This document shows, one piece after another, positions 60,788 to 64,000 of a stretch of DNA of 64,000 bases. Each line of letters starts with the position of its first letter. The first letter of the stretch is position 1. The notes beneath the pieces were generated by a model. The model saw only the letters and a list, made by a program, of their open reading frames with translations. It had not been told where the DNA came from and made no database searches. The position numbers were made by a program, and so were the translations under genes. The stretch covers positions 4,076,556 through 4,140,555 of the forward strand of contig NZ_CBDDIE010000003.1 of the NCBI RefSeq assembly GCF_965228805.1, read 5' to 3'. The DNA is from JASBTN01 sp965228805. Lineage in GTDB: Bacteria; Pseudomonadota; Alphaproteobacteria; Rhodobacterales; Rhodobacteraceae.

Positions 60788-61430
60788 ACCACTTGCCGTC
60801 CTCGCAGCATTCCTTGCTGCACCCGCCTATTCTGAAGGCTTCGTGCTTTCCATGCGGGCCGATGGCCATCTAGAGACCAAGGCACCGCAATCAGGTTTCG
60901 CACAAAGCTACGTCGATGGGATTGGCGCGAACCCACCAGAGTTGATTGTTTTCGCAGCACCTGAGCCTGAAACTCCCCCTCCTGCACCCGCCCGCGCAGT
61001 TCCCCGCCCCGAAATCCTTGCAGCGCTTGAAAGTACCGCACACCGTTATGGCGGGCACCCCGCACTGCGCCGTGCTGGGCTGTCGGTGACGGAATGGCAG
61101 GCCCTCTTCCAAGCCAATATCGAGATCGAAAGCGCTTATCGTCCGAATGCGCGCAGCTCAGCTGGTGCGATCGGCCTCGGGCAGTTGATGCCCGGAACGG
61201 CCGCGCAGCTCGGTGTGGATCCCCATGATTGGCAGGCCAATCTGGATGGCTCTGCTCGTTACCATCTCATGATGTTGGCGCAGTTCGGCACGCCCGAACT
61301 CGCGCTCGCTGCCTATAACGCGGGGCCAGACGCGGTCGCGCGCTATGGCGGCATTCCTCCCTACCGAGAAACCCAAAATCACGTGCGCCGCGTCTTGGCG
61401 GTGCGTGATCGACTGACTGGAGCCTCCTGA
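60744..61430 (+). CDS. virB1: VirB1-like lytic transglycosylase
   Basis: The protein has a Sec signal (KPLAVLAAFLAAPAYS), a proline-rich spacer and a SLT domain. The domain shows the catalytic Glu in IEIESAYRPNA, the family motif AGAIGLGQLMPGTAAQLGV and AAYNAGPDAV. It cuts peptidoglycan to let the conjugation channel pass. No ATG lies near the signal peptide. The TTG at 60744 is the best start, giving 228 residues. Its stop overlaps the virB2 start (TGATG). Confidence 0.8.
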   Translation: MKARSPRTTCTTKAKPLAVLAAFLAAPAYSEGFVLSMRADGHLETKAPQSGFAQSYVDGIGANPPELIVFAAPEPETPPPAPARAVPRPEILAALESTAHRYGGHPALRRAGLSVTEWQALFQANIEIESAYRPNARSSAGAIGLGQLMPGTAAQLGVDPHDWQANLDGSARYHLMMLAQFGTPELALAAYNAGPDAVARYGGIPPYRETQNHVRRVLAVRDRLTGAS

Positions 61431-61720
61431 TGCACATACAATTCCGCACGATCCTGTCGCTGGCTCTGGCCAGCTTGATGATTGCCAATCCCGCCTTTGC
61501 GCAGAGCATCGACCTCTCGCCGGTGCAGAACCTGTTGCAAGGTATCGTCGACACGATCACCGGCCCCTTGGGTATTGTCATCGGCACCTTGGCCCTGATC
61601 GGTGTGTTCCTCTCTTGGCTCTTCGGCATTCTGGATTTCCGCCAAGCCCTCTGGGTGCTGGTTGCCATTGCAGGCATCGCAGCTGCACCGACCATCGTGA
61701 CCGCGATCTGGGGCGCGTAA
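61430..61720 (+). CDS. virB2: VirB2-like pilin
   Basis: The 96-residue protein has a signal peptide (cleavage near AFA-QSIDLS) and two membrane helices (about 46-66 and 70-93). This is the layout of VirB2/TrbC pilins. It is placed between virB1 and virB3. Confidence 0.82.
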   Translation: MHIQFRTILSLALASLMIANPAFAQSIDLSPVQNLLQGIVDTITGPLGIVIGTLALIGVFLSWLFGILDFRQALWVLVAIAGIAAAPTIVTAIWGA

Positions 61721-61727
61721 ATCCGGC

Positions 61728-62006
61728 ATGGCAACGCAAACGCGCCTCTTCCTGGGCCTGATCCGGCCGCCAAAGCTCATCGGCTTGCCGATCATGTATG
61801 CCATGGTTTGGCTCTTCGGGTTTGTGTTGCTGTTTCTTTGGGTCCAAAGCTGGCCGGTGATCATCATTGCTGCTCTGGCCTATCCCGCGCTGTGGAAAGC
61901 GGCAAATTGGGATCCGGCCTTTCTTGAGGTGATGGCCACCGCCTTGCAGGAAACGCCCCCGACGCCAAATCGCAAGATCCATTCGGGGGACAGCTATGCT
62001 CCATAA
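61728..62006 (+). CDS. virB3: VirB3-like inner-membrane protein
   Basis: The 92-residue protein has one or two membrane segments (about 18-38 and 44-56) and a basic N-terminal RLFLGLIRPPKLIGLP typical of VirB3/TrbD. It overlaps the virB4 start by 11 bp. Confidence 0.8.
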   Translation: MATQTRLFLGLIRPPKLIGLPIMYAMVWLFGFVLLFLWVQSWPVIIIAALAYPALWKAANWDPAFLEVMATALQETPPTPNRKIHSGDSYAP

Positions 62007-64000
62007 CCCCTCGGATGATCTTGCGACGCTACCGGACTGGGCACGCAAAGAGCGCCCAATGGCCAGCATGCTGCCCTATGTCAGCCTCGTGGATGACGTT
62101 ACGATCCGCACGCGCGGCAATGCCCTGTTCCAATGCATCCGCCTAGATGGCGTCAACAGCATGACCTGCGATGACGCGCATCTGGAGAAGATCCGCGCGC
62201 TCTTCGCGGCGATCATTGCGCAGATTGGGCCAGAGTACGGTTTCTACGTTCACAAGGTTTCAAAAGCGATCGAAACCGGCTTGCCGCCCGTGCCCAATGA
62301 GGGGTTTGCCCAAGCGCTGGACACCCGCTGGCAGCTGGCCATGGCGCAGGCGGGCCTGCGGGACAAGACACTCACACTCACGGTGCTGAAACGTCCTCCC
62401 CTCGGCGCGCGGCTGCGCCTGAAACGTGCAGACTCAATCGCACAGCTGAAAGACCAGACAGCCAAGCAATTGCGCAAGCTCGAAGAAGTTGTCGGGTTTC
62501 TGCTCTCATCCTTCGCAGAAATGAACCCGCGTCTGCTCGGAGCTGAAACCGGTGAGCTACTTGGCTTCCTCGGGGCGCTCAACATCGGCCAAGAGCGACC
62601 GCTCTTCGCAAAATCCCGCTTTGGCATCATTGCCGAAGATGTCGCCAACACGCGCGTCACGTTTCAGGGGCGAGGCTTTACGCTCGACGATGGGACGGCG
62701 GGCAAGCGGTTTGGCACCAGTTTTGCGATCAAGACCTACCCGGCAAAAACCAGCTGCACCATGTTCGATGAGCTGAATCTTCCCGTCGACATGGTCGTCA
62801 CCCATTCTTTCACGCCGATCAACAACAACATCATGGCCAGCCGGATCAAGCGCCAACAGCGTCTGATGAAGGCCAGCGATGACGGCGCGATTTCCCTCGC
62901 CGAAGAACTGGTCGACGCGCTCGACGATCTGGAGTCGAAGCGCCTCAGCTTTGGCGATCATCACATGACGGTGACGGTTTTCGCCGAAACCGGGGAAAAG
63001 CTGGAAGCAATCGCCGCCGAGGTCCGCAACATCGCGGCCAGTGAAGGCGTTAATCTTGTAAACGAGAGCTTTGCGGCGCGGACCCACTATTTCGCGCAGC
63101 ATCCGGGCAATGGACAGATGCGCAGCCGCAAGGCCGCTATCACCAATACGAACTTTGCCGACCTCGCCGCGCTTCATCGCGGTCAACTGGGTAAGCCCGG
63201 ACGCAAAGTGCCTTGGGGCGAGCCAATCACCCTGTTTCCAACGCCTGAACGCTCGGGCTTCCTGTTCAATTACCATGAGACGGGGCAGCCGGACAAAGAG
63301 CCGACCGGCGGACACACCTTGATCCTCGGCCGTCCTGGCTCCGGCAAGTCAGTGTTGTCGGCGTTCCTCATGACACAAGCCCGTCGCTGCGACGCGCGCG
63401 TCTTTGTTTTCGACTATCGCGCTGGCATGGAAATGGCTGTGCGCGCGAATGGCGGGCGCTACAGCGCCATCAAGGCGGGTGAAGCAACCGGCCTCAACCC
63501 ACTGCGCACTGAAATCGATGGGCGCGGGCAAGCCTGGCTGTCTGATTGGCTGGCCACGCTCTTGCATCGCACCGACAAGCCCCTGAGCCCGGTTCAGATC
63601 AACCGCATGCAAGAGGTGGTGCGACAGAACGCCGGGGCGAGCGATGCCGCCCTGCGCAACTGGCAGGATTTGGCCTCCCTCTTTGTGGCGGGGGCAGATG
63701 AAGGGGATCTGTTCGAACGGATTCAGGAATGGACCTCAGATGGCCGCTACGGTTGGATTTTCGGGCAAAGCGCTGAGGATACCTTCTCGCTCGATGGTGA
63801 TGTGGTCGGGTTCGATCTGACCGGCATTCTCGACAGCGAAAGCGAGAAGGAACGCATGGCGGTTCTCTCCTACCTGTTTCGACGGGTGGAGCGCGTGATC
63901 GAGGATCGCAAGCCGACGTTGATCATCATCGATGAGGCCTGGAAAGCACTCGACAACCCGTATTTCGCGGATCGGCTCAGTAACTGGCTGGTCACGGCGC
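61996..64000 (+). CDS. virB4: VirB4-like ATPase (partial, runs off the window)
   Basis: The first 668 codons are present. Walker A is GRPGSGKS (about 445-452) and Walker B is TLIIIDEAWKAL (about 641). The N-terminal part shows the CagE/TrbE-like region with LRLKRADSIAQLKDQTAKQLRKLEEVV. VirB4 energises pilus assembly and DNA transfer. The order VirB1-2-3-4 without a leading VirB11/TrbB gene points to a VirB-type rather than a Trb-type operon. Confidence 0.9.
   Translation, partial: MLHNPSDDLATLPDWARKERPMASMLPYVSLVDDVTIRTRGNALFQCIRLDGVNSMTCDDAHLEKIRALFAAIIAQIGPEYGFYVHKVSKAIETGLPPVPNEGFAQALDTRWQLAMAQAGLRDKTLTLTVLKRPPLGARLRLKRADSIAQLKDQTAKQLRKLEEVVGFLLSSFAEMNPRLLGAETGELLGFLGALNIGQERPLFAKSRFGIIAEDVANTRVTFQGRGFTLDDGTAGKRFGTSFAIKTYPAKTSCTMFDELNLPVDMVVTHSFTPINNNIMASRIKRQQRLMKASDDGAISLAEELVDALDDLESKRLSFGDHHMTVTVFAETGEKLEAIAAEVRNIAASEGVNLVNESFAARTHYFAQHPGNGQMRSRKAAITNTNFADLAALHRGQLGKPGRKVPWGEPITLFPTPERSGFLFNYHETGQPDKEPTGGHTLILGRPGSGKSVLSAFLMTQARRCDARVFVFDYRAGMEMAVRANGGRYSAIKAGEATGLNPLRTEIDGRGQAWLSDWLATLLHRTDKPLSPVQINRMQEVVRQNAGASDAALRNWQDLASLFVAGADEGDLFERIQEWTSDGRYGWIFGQSAEDTFSLDGDVVGFDLTGILDSESEKERMAVLSYLFRRVERVIEDRKPTLIIIDEAWKALDNPYFADRLSNWLVTA

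Larger units (their letters stand above)
42944..64000. mobile_element. Integrative conjugative element, left end and cargo (right end beyond window)
   Basis: From the tRNA-Cys 3' end onward the content changes to a tyrosine recombinase, excisionase-like and ribbon-helix-helix genes, small unknown genes, a catabolic cargo and a VirB-type conjugation operon. No core gene interrupts this run. Base composition is more A+T-rich in 44.4-46.2 kb and 58.6-60.5 kb. The matching distal attachment site (a repeat of the tRNA 3' end) is not found before 64000. The far border is therefore unknown. Confidence 0.75.

Noticed and set aside
42944..64000. Second attachment site inside the window
   Set aside because: I searched by eye for a repeat of the tRNA-Cys 3' end (GGTACTCGCC) to the right and found none.
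61430..64000. Trb-type (RP4-like) conjugation operon
   Set aside because: A VirB1-like gene directly precedes the pilin gene and no TrbB ATPase gene is in front, so the VirB order fits better.

Overview
The window looks like chromosomal DNA of a marine alphaproteobacterium of the Rhodobacterales (Roseobacter group). The signs are high GC, the gene content (protocatechuate 4,5-cleavage, DmdA/GcvT-like and MttB-like methyltransferases, a MOFRL glycerate kinase, a VirB-type conjugation locus) and the layout efp, cobQ, tolC, pcm, tRNA-Cys. There are no rRNAs and no CRISPR arrays. One tRNA, tRNA-Cys(GCA), is present.

Left part (1-42.9 kb) is core-like. It opens with the 3' end of uvrB, a low-GC lipoprotein gene and small metabolic genes. 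A complete aromatic block follows (4.2-14.4 kb). pobA with divergent pobR converts 4-hydroxybenzoate to protocatechuate. ligA/ligB cleave the ring at 4,5, and ligC, ligI, ligU, galB and ligK carry the product to pyruvate and oxaloacetate. A LysR protein with two DNA-binding domains sits between the two lig operons, and a 6PGDH/DUF1932-type dehydrogenase of unknown role is translationally coupled to ligC. From 14.5 to 42.7 kb come a glycerate kinase, a peptidoglycan-binding protein, an RND pump, cysteine synthase, aminotransferases, an MsbA-like exporter, a flavin halogenase, YgfZ, EF-P, an ArsR-ArsC fusion, CobQ, a PopZ-like protein, TolC and a PIMT-like methyltransferase. Several strong palindromes and long inverted repeats lie in the intergenic gaps.

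Right part (42.9-64 kb) is best read as one end of an integrative conjugative element inserted at the 3' end of tRNA-Cys. It starts with a tyrosine recombinase, an excisionase-like protein and two divergent ribbon-helix-helix proteins separated by a pair of perfect GGACA-N5-TGTCC operators. Small element genes follow, then a 12-kb catabolic cargo, a TetR/membrane-protein pair with tandem operators, and a VirB1-VirB2-VirB3-VirB4 conjugation operon that runs off the window. The distal attachment site is not in view.

The cargo (46.2-58.4 kb) is the most interesting region. It has a mirror layout: a DmdA/GcvT-like methyltransferase heads a tight six-gene operon (two paralogous acyl-CoA ligases, two crotonases that seem to lack the classical catalytic glutamates, one aldehyde dehydrogenase), and an MttB-like plus GcvT-like pair forms the opposite operon. 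Each operon has its own divergent LysR gene, and the two LysR genes overlap tail to tail. No transporter, no acyl-CoA dehydrogenase and no corrinoid protein are present. The module looks like a mobile demethylation pathway for a methylated carboxylate (betaine- or sulfonium-like), but its substrate cannot be read from sequence.
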